Positions 40,399 through 47,974 of a stretch of DNA of 64,000 bases are shown here, piece after piece. This DNA comes from Dethiobacter alkaliphilus. Its GTDB lineage: Bacteria > Bacillota > Dethiobacteria > DTU022 > UBA8154. Position 1 is the stretch's first letter; each line of letters starts with the position of its first letter. The DNA lies in the NCBI GenBank assembly GCA_016841605.1, contig JAENYV010000017.1, forward strand, positions 1-64,000. The letters run 5' to 3'. The notes beneath the pieces are model-generated. The model worked only from the letters and a program-made list of their open reading frames with translations, was not told the origin of the DNA and searched no databases. A program made the translations under genes and the position numbers.

Positions 40399-41443
40399 CT
40401 TCCTCTTCCTCCTTATTCGCATCTTTGATTTCATCATCATCTAAATATGTAGCAGCGACCTGAGCTTGTGCAATAGCGCTTTCAGTATTATCAGCCGTTA
40501 TACAATCTTTAGGAGTAGCATCCTCTTCAGGAGCAGTATCCTCTTCAGAAGTAGTATATTCTTCTTGTTCTAAAAAACTTCCAATCAAATTGAAATCCGG
40601 CAATTTAAACAAAATAGCAATTAACATGTCAAAATAATAGTGTTCAATCAACTCTACATTGATGTGAAGTGACTTAAGCTCATCAAAGTCTATCGTAAAT
40701 GAATGAGAAGGGTAGTCATAAACTATTCTATTAGCTACTTGGCAGCATAAGTCTTCTTCCAATTTACAATACTTACGCAATACACTAATTGCGTACTGGT
40801 AACCAATATCTAACTCCCTAGCCCTTTTCCCAAGTTTTACAGGATCAATTTGGCTATACAAAGGACTGACTAAACTTGAAACAAAATCGGCCGCTGGTTT
40901 TAATATATCACGTATAGCCATACCACCGCTTCCGTGCAAAATTAATTGCACAGCGTGATCAAATGCACTAAAGGCTTCCCGCCTTACATGCATTATAGCT
41001 TGATAGTCATCTAACGCACCTTTAAAATACACTTCACCTGGCTCTCTTACCTGTACGTCTAGAGGACCTAATTCGGCAATGGGAGTCATTAATGTTTTAT
41101 CTGCGGATAAACACAACAAAGTTGCAGCGCTTTTTGCCCACAAAGGAACAACTATTTCAAATTTCTTACAATGAGATCTTAAAAGTTGACATAATAAATA
41201 AGCGGAATCAATATCTCCGCCAGGTGAATTAAGCACTAATATAATCTTATCCTTTATGTTGTCCCCTATTATATTTTTCCTTTGTAAGTAAAAAGTAATT
41301 ACTCTTTCACGATCAATTTCGCTCAACCAAAAAATTACACTTTCTTTTTCTTCATTGCTTAATAAAATTTCATTAATTGGTTTACATATTGAATCAACTA
41401 TATCAGAATCGGAGAAATCGTTGATAAGCCAAGTCATGGACAT
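40382..41443 (-). CDS. SDH-type Clp-fold serine protease
   Basis: 353 aa. IILVLNSPGGDIDSAYLLCQ (oxyanion/SPGG turn), VPLWAKSAATLLCLSADKTL (nucleophile Ser in KSAAT), MTPIAELGPLDVQVR (substrate-binding/aspartate region) are the SppA/SDH-proteinase ClpP-like fold. There is no signal peptide, so it acts inside the cell. The C-terminal 40 residues are acidic (EEDTAPEEDATPKDC). It is AT-rich and has its own TTGACA/TATAGT promoter. Such proteins occur in mobile elements; here probably a moron with a regulatory or defence role (inference). Confidence 0.78.
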   Translation of the reverse strand: MSMTWLINDFSDSDIVDSICKPINEILLSNEEKESVIFWLSEIDRERVITFYLQRKNIIGDNIKDKIILVLNSPGGDIDSAYLLCQLLRSHCKKFEIVVPLWAKSAATLLCLSADKTLMTPIAELGPLDVQVREPGEVYFKGALDDYQAIMHVRREAFSAFDHAVQLILHGSGGMAIRDILKPAADFVSSLVSPLYSQIDPVKLGKRARELDIGYQYAISVLRKYCKLEEDLCCQVANRIVYDYPSHSFTIDFDELKSLHINVELIEHYYFDMLIAILFKLPDFNLIGSFLEQEEYTTSEEDTAPEEDATPKDCITADNTESAIAQAQVAATYLDDDEIKDANKEEEEDGGNL

Positions 41444-41592
41444 CTTCCTTGTCTACGTTTGTTCTAAATATCATACCCATCATAATTAAAGACGGATAGA
41501 TAATGTAACTTTACTATTTATTACTAATTTTGTCAACACTTTTTTTCTTGATTTCCAGACTGACACCTTAACCAACTATATACACAGTATAC

Positions 41593-41620
41593 ACTATACA
41601 GTAGGTTTAATTACTGTCAA
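41593..41620 (-). promoter_or_regulatory. Promoter and CI-like operator of the SDH-protease gene
   Basis: Minus strand TTGACA (41620-41615) and TATAGT (41598-41593), 16 apart. The -10 box is inside ACTGTATA-GTG-TATACTGT, an imperfect palindrome with CTATACA/TGTATAG half-sites like those at the CI/Cro switch near 61.5 kb. Confidence 0.6.
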
Positions 41621-41686
41621 TTTTATGTTTAAAAGGGCTTCCCTTCGGTGAAACTTGTAACCTTTTGTAAGGTTCTGTCGAAACTG

Positions 41687-41714
41687 TTGTTAATTCAGAA
41701 TAGAGTGATAAGAT
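41687..41714 (+). promoter_or_regulatory. Promoter of the KTSC gene
   Basis: TTGTTA at 41687-41692 and TAAGAT at 41709-41714, 16 apart, 29 bases before the start codon with AAAGGAGG in between. Confidence 0.5.
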
Positions 41715-41743
41715 TATATCAAATCAGGAAAGGAGGGCTATCT

Positions 41744-41953
41744 ATGCAAATGAGACCCGTTTCTTCAAGCAATTTAGTTTCTGTCGGTTATGAGCCATCA
41801 ACTCAAACATTGCGGATTGAATTTAACAGTGGATTATATGATTATTTCGGTGTTCCTCCGTCAATACATCAGGGTTTAATGTCGGCTCCTTCTAAAGGTC
41901 AGTATCACCATCAATACATCAAGAACAACTACCCTTATAGTAGGATATATTAA
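41744..41953 (+). CDS. KTSC domain protein
   Basis: 69 aa, ATG after GAAAGGAGGGCTATCT (the frame is open back to 41648, with poorer starts). RPVSSSNLVSVGYEPSTQTL and FNSGLYDYFGVPPSIHQGLM with a C-terminal KNNYPYSRIY are the KTSC pattern. KTSC proteins are small DNA/RNA-associated or toxin-related proteins. Here it is convergent with a BC1881-like gene, overlapping by a few bases. Confidence 0.8.
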   Translation: MQMRPVSSSNLVSVGYEPSTQTLRIEFNSGLYDYFGVPPSIHQGLMSAPSKGQYHHQYIKNNYPYSRIY

Positions 41954-42123
41954 TCGTAAACGATAATTATTTTAACTGGACCAGTATCTGCTTTTTCGTT
42001 ATCTCCAATGCTCACTTTAAACTCTTCATGAGGATTGACAACTAATTGTTCTACGCCTTTCCTTCCGAATAATGTCTCAACAATTTCTTTTGTTGAAACA
42101 TGTTCCATTGCATCTTTAGTCAT
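41950..42123 (-). CDS. BC1881-like small protein
   Basis: 57 aa: AMEHVSTKEIVETLFGRKGV, EQLVVNPHEEFKVSIGDNEK, DTGPVKIIIVYD. The VExLxxRxGVExLxVxPxE...GPxKIxxV pattern is BC1881, a small phage protein of unknown function. It is fully antisense to the KTSC transcript's 3' region. Confidence 0.7.
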   Translation of the reverse strand: MTKDAMEHVSTKEIVETLFGRKGVEQLVVNPHEEFKVSIGDNEKADTGPVKIIIVYD

Positions 42124-42140
42124 TTATCTTCCACCTTTTG

Positions 42141-42162
42141 CCCGGCACTTGTCGGGTTTTTT
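42141..42162 (+). terminator. Terminator downstream of the KTSC gene
   Basis: CCCGGCA-CT-TGTCGGG then TTTTTTATT on the plus strand. Because the BC1881-like gene lies between, the KTSC mRNA would run antisense through it. Confidence 0.65.
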
Positions 42163-42207
42163 ATTAATAGTCTTTTTGATATTTGCCTTATTATACATTC
42201 TAACACA

Positions 42208-42232
42208 GAAAAACCGCCCTCGCGGACGGCTT
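42208..42232 (-). terminator. Terminator downstream of the ArpU/RinA-like gene
   Basis: On the minus strand CCGTCC-GCGA-GGGCGG then TTTTTCTG. It ends the early operon. Confidence 0.65.
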
Positions 42233-42282
42233 TCGCTTATCATATTACCACACTTTACCCCCTCAAAACTCTCATGTTTATT

Positions 42283-42711
42283 TCAACTTACCTTCACTGC
42301 ATTGACTAGCCCCATCTCAATGGCCACGGCCGTAACTACTTCATTCCGCCAGCGGTAATAAGTTGCATCGCTCACATGTAGAGCTTCGGCCACCCCGTGG
42401 TTAGACAAGCGGCACTCCCAGTATTTTAGCTTTACCAGATCCATTTTCTCTTTCGGCAGCCTGGTTAGAACTTTGTCAATAGTGATAACTGTCTCCTCCA
42501 TGCGGCGAAGCCTGCGATTAGTAAGCAGCTGGCCGACTTTACTGGAAGTAGGATCGCTGATTTTGTAGTTAGGTTTCCTGGACATACCATCGGCCGAATC
42601 AAAGAGTGGAACGGCCTCGATGATATTGTCTCGAAGGGATTCTATGTCTTCTTTCGTATATGGGTAATCGTAGAGTTCTGCTTCGATGTAACGGAATATT
42701 GCCTTTTTCAA
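42283..42711 (-). CDS. ArpU/RinA-type late gene regulator
   Basis: 142 aa. The C-terminal half has LPKEKMDLVKLKYWECRLSN and GVAEALHVSDATYYRWRNEV, a sigma-region-4-like HTH of ArpU/RinA late activators. It is the last gene of the early operon and lies upstream of terminase, where such activators switch on the late genes. The N-terminal half is helical (AIFRYIEAELYDYPYTKEDI). Confidence 0.8.
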   Translation of the reverse strand: MKKAIFRYIEAELYDYPYTKEDIESLRDNIIEAVPLFDSADGMSRKPNYKISDPTSSKVGQLLTNRRLRRMEETVITIDKVLTRLPKEKMDLVKLKYWECRLSNHGVAEALHVSDATYYRWRNEVVTAVAIEMGLVNAVKVS

Positions 42712-42793
42712 GGAATCACCCCCGTAAAATGAAAAGGCCGACCGCCCGGATTTCCGGGTAGGGTCGGCATCGCTTTTTTGCGTAGCCAGTTTA

Positions 42794-43204
42794 TTAATTT
42801 TCGTCTAAAAAGCTATCTATAAACTCATCAACTTGCAATACCTGCCTATTAATTATGTTGTATAACCGGAACAAATCTGGCTGTAATTCATCTTTCGAAT
42901 TTAATTCCATTACTTCTGATCTTTCGTCTTTTTGAACAGCAAGAATATAATAATCTAATTCCCCTTTATTAAAAGGTAATGCTTTTTTATCTGAATAATT
43001 TATTAAAATAATGGTTCCGTCTTTATATTCGGCTGTATATGCTCTTTTTTCAAGAAAAAGGGATGATTTCTCATTATCCCAAATCATTTCTTCTTTTTTC
43101 TTCTTCCAAAGTAGTTTTCTTGACTGAGTGGTGCTTATAATTTTCTCAATAAACTTATTTATTTTTTGATCCATATTATAACAACTCCATTCTTTCTTTT
43201 TCAC
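42794..43204 (-). CDS. Hypothetical protein
   Basis: 136 aa, AT-rich. KINKFIEKIISTTQSRKLLW then a β-rich portion (EKRAYTAEYKDGTIILINYS) and an acidic helix ending VDEFIDSFLDEN. It overlaps the next gene by 29 bases. Family not recognised. Confidence 0.5.
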   Translation of the reverse strand: MKKKEWSCYNMDQKINKFIEKIISTTQSRKLLWKKKKEEMIWDNEKSSLFLEKRAYTAEYKDGTIILINYSDKKALPFNKGELDYYILAVQKDERSEVMELNSKDELQPDLFRLYNIINRQVLQVDEFIDSFLDEN

Positions 43205-43601
43205 ACCTACTAATAAAATACGCTAATTTAAGACAAAGCTTTTGCCTATTAATTTTTTCTTTAGGCATATTTAAAAGCCTATTAATTAAAAATATTTCAA
43301 TTTTGTCTCTTGTATTGAGTACGGCTTTATGATTATCATATTCATTAATTACTTTTGCTATATCAGAAATAAGCTTATTATCAAGCAGATTATTTTTTAT
43401 AATCAGATCTCGGTAGGCCGTTAAATCTCTTGAAAAGTTGAGCCTGTTTTTATTAAAATTTTTAATATCGTTATAATATATTAGCTTCTTTTTAAGATTT
43501 CTAGTAATGAATAATATTGCTACGGATAAAATGAACCCTAAAATACTGGCTAACATACTTATAGCCATACATATTTCATTTGTAGCCAATGTTTTAAACA
43601 A
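43176..43601 (-). CDS. Hypothetical protein with N-terminal membrane helix
   Basis: 141 aa. One hydrophobic segment (ICMAISMLASILGFILSVAI, residues 10-29), then a charged cytoplasmic region (NKNRLNFSRDLTAYRDLIIK). AT-rich like its neighbour. Possibly a membrane-anchored partner of the next gene; function unknown. Confidence 0.5.
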   Translation of the reverse strand: MFKTLATNEICMAISMLASILGFILSVAILFITRNLKKKLIYYNDIKNFNKNRLNFSRDLTAYRDLIIKNNLLDNKLISDIAKVINEYDNHKAVLNTRDKIEIFLINRLLNMPKEKINRQKLCLKLAYFISRCEKERMELL

Positions 43602-43604
43602 ATT

Positions 43605-43775
43605 TCACCCCACCCTCTCCCTCTCGTACCGATCTACGAAAACAACCTTGCCTCCCTGGACCTTGATCACCACTTCGCCATATTCCAGGCCTTCTAGGGC
43701 CTTGGCAACTTTATTGAGGACCTCGTTCATGTCCTGTCGTATATTTCCATTATTACCTGTATTTCTATCTACCAA
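43605..43775 (-). CDS. DUF2292-like small protein
   Basis: The core KALEGLEYGEVVIKVQGGKV followed by VFVDRYERER is the DUF2292 motif. A TTG at 43775 after GGGAGGAAAAGGGCC gives 56 aa; the ATG at 43730 is an alternative. DUF2292 proteins are of unknown function and are common in Firmicutes. Confidence 0.6.
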   Translation of the reverse strand: MVDRNTGNNGNIRQDMNEVLNKVAKALEGLEYGEVVIKVQGGKVVFVDRYERERVG

Positions 43776-43795
43776 GGCCCTTTTCCTCCCTTGTT

Positions 43796-43930
43796 TTACA
43801 AATATTTTAGTTTTCCTTCTTCCCGGCACCGCTCCCGCTCTGCGTCCCAGCGGCCGCACTCGCCGCAGTTATTCTTCACTGCCCCGGATTTGGGGACAAA
43901 CAGCGGGCAGTGGCTTATTGACCCACACAT
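43796..43930 (-). CDS. Small four-cysteine protein
   Basis: 44 aa starting ATG directly after the previous stop (TAAATG). Cys residues at 2 and 8, then CGECGRW and CREEGKL make a possible zinc site. Conserved gene-end coupling suggests it is translated. No family known to me. Confidence 0.5.
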   Translation of the reverse strand: MCGSISHCPLFVPKSGAVKNNCGECGRWDAERERCREEGKLKYL

Positions 43931-44074
43931 TTATAATTTACCATCTATAAATAAATCGTAATATTTCCAAAGGTCTCCATAAAATACGTTCAAGCATGAA
44001 TTAACAGCATCTTCACTCGAAAAATATATAGTATTGAGCCCTGTTATACATGCCACATCATTTTTGCTCCACAT
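43931..44074 (-). CDS. Small hypothetical protein
   Basis: 47 aa starting ATG at 44074; the stop abuts the start of the four-cysteine gene. Sequence WSKNDVACITGLNTIYFSSE, then FYGDLWKYYDLFIDGKL, looks natural. The best ribosome site (AGGAGGTGA) lies 27 bases upstream and instead serves a 16-codon frame (MKILDATCGAKMMWHV), so a frameshift or coupling through that short frame is possible. Confidence 0.4.
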   Translation of the reverse strand: MWSKNDVACITGLNTIYFSSEDAVNSCLNVFYGDLWKYYDLFIDGKL

Positions 44075-44101
44075 GTAGCGTCTAAAATTTTCATAACGGG
44101 G

Positions 44102-44434
44102 TCACCTCCTGCCCCTTTTCTTCTCTGTCTCCGCAATCCGCATCTGCTTACTTCCGTTACCCAAATGCTCCACGTCATCCACACTCTTCGCAAGCACATA
44201 CTCAAACCCCGCAGCCTCGACCGCCTCCTGGAATTTCTTCTGATACTCGCTCTGCCGGCCGCCCGGCCGCTTCACCTCGACGAAGACGGAGCGGCCGTCC
44301 TTGAGCGCCTGCAGGTCTGACATGCCCTTGTAGCAGCCCAGGCCTTGGAGGTGGTAGAGGACGGTCCACCCGGACCAGCGGAGGAAGTCCTGGATTTGTT
44401 TGCGGATATCAGATTCCTTAACCGGTGCTGTCAT
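44102..44434 (-). CDS. VRR-NUC domain nuclease
   Basis: 110 aa. GMSDLQAL (D) and SVFVEVKRPGGRQSEYQKKF (E-x-K) are the catalytic motifs of the VRR-NUC PD-(D/E)xK fold. Size matches stand-alone phage VRR-NUC proteins, which often act in DNA packaging or repair of branched DNA. It overlaps the next gene by 4 bases. Confidence 0.85.
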   Translation of the reverse strand: MTAPVKESDIRKQIQDFLRWSGWTVLYHLQGLGCYKGMSDLQALKDGRSVFVEVKRPGGRQSEYQKKFQEAVEAAGFEYVLAKSVDDVEHLGNGSKQMRIAETEKKRGRR

Positions 44435-45342
44435 ATCGCAATAACCTCCCGCTCTAATATCTCCCAGACATTGATTCTTTTAAGCCTATTCCCGACGGCT
44501 TCTGCAGAGCGGCCCATTATCGCCCCTATCTCGCCGTATGTTTTCCCACGCTTAAAGAGCATTGCCAATCTCATATCCTCCTCCGGTGTCCATTTCCGGA
44601 AACGCCGCTCTGCAAGTTTTCTATCTTGAGCAAGTTTCTTTTCAAACCAGTTATCACGCTCTAAAGATTTCTGCGAAACAGCTATCGAAACAGCTACTTC
44701 AGCGATAAATTTGTTAAAATTTTCTTTTAACTCTTCCGGTATTTTGCGTTCCTCAAGACTGATTTCACGCTCTTCGAAAACAGCCTTGTCCTGCTTCTCC
44801 TCAATGTCATATACCAGGTTCGGACAGCGTCTAGCGTCCCACCGGTCAGGGTTTTCTTTCAGAAACCTCAGCAGCTCCCGGGTTGTAACCTGGTATATTT
44901 TGCGCCCTTCGAGCGGTGCCAACCTTGCCTTGAGTAAACCTTTTTCTATCCAGCGCAAAACTACGTGCCTGTCTATATCGAGCAGGCTGCCGATTTCCTG
45001 ACCTGTCCATTTCCTGGGGTCTACCTGCGGCCCCAAGTTCAGCCTGCCAGGACCGGCTTTTACTTCCACCGCATCCCAGGTTCTGCCCAGTTTCTTCGCT
45101 ATTTTAGTGATAGTCATGCTACGCCAGTTTTTGCGAAGGAATTCTTCTTCCTCTGGTGTCCAGCGTGCTGGCTTCGATACGCGCAGCCCCAGAATCACCG
45201 CCCGGTTGGAAATGGACGGGATACTTCGTCCCAGCTTTTCAGCTATCTCTGCTCTTTTCATTCTCTTGTAGTTATCCCGCATGAAGTCGTCATCATGCTG
45301 GGTCCATGGTTTATGGTTAGGGTTTCTCGGCTTCATAGACAA
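44431..45342 (-). CDS. Multi-SANT/Myb-like DNA-binding protein
   Basis: 303 aa. Three Myb/SANT-like repeats: PWTQHDDDFMRDNYKRMKRA, RWTPEEEEFLRKNWRSMTIT and KWTPEEDMRLAMLFKRGKTY, plus a MerR-like HTH in the middle (WTGQEIGSLLDIDRHVVLRW). The TTG at 45342 and the ATG at 45336 are both possible starts. It lies directly next to the damaged 3D gene. Likely a DNA-binding regulator or replication accessory. Confidence 0.7.
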   Translation of the reverse strand: MSMKPRNPNHKPWTQHDDDFMRDNYKRMKRAEIAEKLGRSIPSISNRAVILGLRVSKPARWTPEEEEFLRKNWRSMTITKIAKKLGRTWDAVEVKAGPGRLNLGPQVDPRKWTGQEIGSLLDIDRHVVLRWIEKGLLKARLAPLEGRKIYQVTTRELLRFLKENPDRWDARRCPNLVYDIEEKQDKAVFEEREISLEERKIPEELKENFNKFIAEVAVSIAVSQKSLERDNWFEKKLAQDRKLAERRFRKWTPEEDMRLAMLFKRGKTYGEIGAIMGRSAEAVGNRLKRINVWEILEREVIAI

Positions 45343-45825
45343 TCACCGCCTTTTGTCTACCCCATTCCAGGGCTTCTTCCCTGGTCCCGACGGCCAGGTC
45401 AATGCTTCCCTGAGTAGACGATATAAACCTTCGTCCCAAACTTTACATCCGGACCGGCTGCCACCGTTACTCCGGGAACCACTTTTTTTTTCGGAAGCCG
45501 TCACTCCAGGATTTCCCTCGTAGCACATGCCCTCAATGGCCCCGGGATCCAGAGGAGCATATGCGGTAACCTCGGCCATGCTCACGTTCCACGCTTCCAG
45601 CCACTCTTGCATCTGCTGGTATAGCTGCTCTTGCGCTTCCTCGTTGTCCTGGAGCTCCTGGGCATACTGCCGAAGCTGCTCATTCTCCTGCTCCAGCTGG
45701 ATGATTTTACTCTGGAGTTGAGCCACCTCATCCTTCAGCTGCTCTTCCTGGACCGAAAGGCCATAAAGTGCCAGCATTAAGCACAAGCACAGTAAAAACA
45801 TGAACAATCCGCTTTTAGAGTTCAT
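45317..45825 (-). pseudogene. 3D-domain lytic-type protein, damaged
   Basis: Start ATG at 45825 after AGAAGGTGTAATCAA. Signal-anchor helix (GLFMFLLCLCLMLALYGLSV), coiled coil (QEEQLKDEVAQLQSKIIQLE) and the start of a 3D domain (EVTAYAPLDPGAIEGMCYEG). An A9 run (45482-45490) then shifts the frame; VVPGVTVAAGPDVKFGTKVY continues in the second frame, and IDLAVGTREEALEWGRQKAV in a third. The middle of the domain with its DxGG motif is missing, so it is probably dead. The open frame in the original reading ends at 45343. Confidence 0.6.
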
Positions 45826-45829
45826 TTGA

Positions 45830-46354
45830 TTACACCTTCTCATCTTGATCACCGGAGTCCATATCATCCAGAGACATCTGCTGCCCCTGCTTTTTAGCTG
45901 CTGCCATAAATTGTTTCAGGTCGTTTTTCCACAGCCCATGACGCAGAACCACGCCGGAAAATTCCTCTACATCATGGTTGGCTATGCTCCATTTGGGATT
46001 ACCTTTCGCATCTACTTCTTTTATGATGTGACTTAGCTCGTGGTCCATAAGCGCCTCGCGAAACTTATCCGGAGCAATATCCCATATTTTCTTATTGACG
46101 ATGACAACGAAATCGAAATCAGTCAAATACTGCCATTGCTCCGGCGCTTTACTTGTTTTAGCTAGAACGACTTTCCCTTTGCTTTCCCACTCTTTCACGT
46201 CTTTAAATAAATAAGCAATTCTACACTCTGCTAGGCCGGAATGCTGTTTATCTATAAGCTTGGCAGCGACCTTGTGAGCCTCTTCGGATATCGCATATTT
46301 TCCATCTTTTCCCTCGGCAATAAAGACGACTCTTGCAACACCTTGATTTTTCAC
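45830..46354 (-). CDS. Putative phage metallopeptidase
   Basis: 174 aa. MDHELSHIIKEVDAKGNPKW is the zinc-binding HExxH motif, followed by HDVEEFSGVVLRHG with a third ligand candidate. AECRIAYLFKDVKEWESKGK and FDFVVIVNKKIWDIAP also match the phage metallopeptidase family (PF18894-like). Role unknown; perhaps processes a host or phage protein. Confidence 0.75.
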   Translation of the reverse strand: MKNQGVARVVFIAEGKDGKYAISEEAHKVAAKLIDKQHSGLAECRIAYLFKDVKEWESKGKVVLAKTSKAPEQWQYLTDFDFVVIVNKKIWDIAPDKFREALMDHELSHIIKEVDAKGNPKWSIANHDVEEFSGVVLRHGLWKNDLKQFMAAAKKQGQQMSLDDMDSGDQDEKV

Positions 46355-46369
46355 TTGTAAATCACCACC

Positions 46370-46585
46370 TTAACAATTTTTCAGCCCTATTACCCCTTTT
46401 GCTTTCAGCCGCTCCACTATCTCCGGATACATCCTCTCAGCCATCGCCGCCAGGCTGGTCCCCGGGAATCTTGTCAAACAGTCGGCCACCTCGCATTCCC
46501 GGTTGCAAAATACCATCTTCGGCCCCACTTTCTGTTCTTTGGTCGGCTTCTCAATGAATGTATTACAGTAGCGGCAGTATGGCAT
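46370..46585 (-). CDS. Small cysteine-containing protein
   Basis: 71 aa. CRYCNTFI ... FCNRECEVADC suggests a small zinc finger followed by a helix (TSLAAMAERMYPEIVERLKA). No family recognised. Confidence 0.45.
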   Translation of the reverse strand: MPYCRYCNTFIEKPTKEQKVGPKMVFCNRECEVADCLTRFPGTSLAAMAERMYPEIVERLKAKGVIGLKNC

Positions 46586-46646
46586 AGCTCAACTCGCTCC
46601 TTCTGCGCTTTTTTTCTGTTTTTTTAAAGCGTTCGGATCTGTGCGT

Positions 46647-46991
46647 TCACCTCGGAGGCATTTGAATAACCTTCGAGTTGCCCTGACTATTTACCCGGCG
46701 ATATATAGCAAATATTTCCTCTTTCCGCACTAAGACCCCGGGGCACTTGTAGATCGCGAAGCACGGATAGCCATACGAAGCAGTTGATTCCGGCTGCAAT
46801 GCGTAATAATAGCGTCCATCCTTGTGACCGACGGTCGTTCTGCAACTGCTGCCGTTACACTTCTGACAGCTTTCCATGTCACGGCGACAATTCTCCAAAG
46901 GCCCCAAGCTTAATGTCAGCTGCTCTTCTGTGAAGGAATTTCCAAATCCGTCCAGCTGATACCGGTATCTATGTCTTAGCAATTCGGTCAT
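46647..46991 (-). CDS. Cysteine-rich early protein
   Basis: 114 aa. Six cysteines (CRRDMESCQKCNGSSCRTTV, YPCFAIYKCPGVL) form probable metal sites. It overlaps the replication protein by 4 bases, so it may be a helicase-loader-like partner; this is positional inference. Confidence 0.5.
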   Translation of the reverse strand: MTELLRHRYRYQLDGFGNSFTEEQLTLSLGPLENCRRDMESCQKCNGSSCRTTVGHKDGRYYYALQPESTASYGYPCFAIYKCPGVLVRKEEIFAIYRRVNSQGNSKVIQMPPR

Positions 46992-47974
46992 GGCGGTATC
47001 TCCTTCGCAATTTTTTCGATCTCGATATCAAGCTCCCTAAGCCTCTTCTTCTCCTCGGCGGTCAGAGGCCGGTCATCGGAATGCTTCACTGCGCCCGGCG
47101 GCGTCCTGGCCTGACCAGTCGTCCTGCGTTGTTGCTGAAATTCCCGTTCCGCTATCTCTGCAGCCCTACGGGTTTTTATCCCCGCATTTCGCCAGTTCTT
47201 GAGTATCCCTTCGGCATAGCTGAAGTTTCTCTTCCCGGCCAGGACCGCCTTTTCAAGCGCTATTAGAACCAGATCCTCTTCCGTTTCTTCTTCCCAAGCA
47301 ACGAGCTTTTCGAAGATGAGCGGAGAAAGCAGTCCTATGTTTTGCTCGTAAAAATTAATAATACGGCTACTACTACGACCTTCTTCCTGGCCTGTGATTG
47401 GGTACGTACTCGGTTTAAAGGATTCAGTAGTAGTAGGGTTAAAGGATTCAGGAATCAGGTTAAAGGATTCAGGAATCAGGTTAAAGGAATCAGACGGGCT
47501 TGCATGGTTGTTGCCCGGTGCTTGCCCGGTGCTCATCCTGTGCAGGTCTTGAAGCCCGATACTATCGCTATTTTCAGTTTCATAACTTTTGTGTTCGCTT
47601 TTGCTTATATTGCTGCTTTCCGGTTGTTGCCCGGTGCTTGCCCGGTGCTTGCCCGGTGCAGGTATCTCGCTTGCCTTTTCCTTTACGTGTGGCTGTTGGT
47701 GTTTTTTAAACTTAGGTATGGCAATATATTTTTTCCCGTTCACTTCATAACGGATGATAAAATCCTTATCTGCGAGCTGCTGTAAAAGGTCGTCAACGTC
47801 GCAATTGTCACCAGGAAAAAGCTCAATCTTAATCCTTTTGGGTCTGTCCTCAAGGCGTCCTTCGCGGTCGGCCAATGTCCACAGGCCTATAAAGAGAAGC
47901 CTTGTTTCAAAGGGCAGCTCGATAAGGTCTTCATTTTTAAAAAAACCTGGCTTGATATTCCTTGAACGGGCCAT
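46988..47974 (-). CDS. Phage replication protein, DnaD-like
   Basis: 328 aa. The N-terminal ~80 residues (FFKNEDLIELPFETRLLFIG, DRPKRIKIELFPGDNCDVDD) form a winged-helix replication-initiator-like domain. After a variable linker with the repeats DSFNLIPESFNLIPESFNPT, the C-terminal part (FEKLVAWEEETEEDLVLIAL, FSYAEGILKNWRNAGIKT) is DnaB_2/DnaD-like. It loads helicase at the phage origin (family knowledge). Confidence 0.75.
   Translation of the reverse strand: MARSRNIKPGFFKNEDLIELPFETRLLFIGLWTLADREGRLEDRPKRIKIELFPGDNCDVDDLLQQLADKDFIIRYEVNGKKYIAIPKFKKHQQPHVKEKASEIPAPGKHRASTGQQPESSNISKSEHKSYETENSDSIGLQDLHRMSTGQAPGNNHASPSDSFNLIPESFNLIPESFNPTTTESFKPSTYPITGQEEGRSSSRIINFYEQNIGLLSPLIFEKLVAWEEETEEDLVLIALEKAVLAGKRNFSYAEGILKNWRNAGIKTRRAAEIAEREFQQQRRTTGQARTPPGAVKHSDDRPLTAEEKKRLRELDIEIEKIAKEIPP

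Noticed and set aside
44062-44097. Short frame MKILDATCGAKMMWHV with a perfect ribosome site
   Set aside because: Only 16 codons. It may be a remnant of a methyltransferase-like phage protein, but no continuation in any frame supports this.
47400-47540. Direct repeats (GGTTAAAGGATTCAGG, TGCCCGGTGCT) as a possible array
   Set aside because: They are within the coding linker of the replication protein and follow its Pro/Ser/Phe-rich amino-acid repeats; they are not CRISPR-like.
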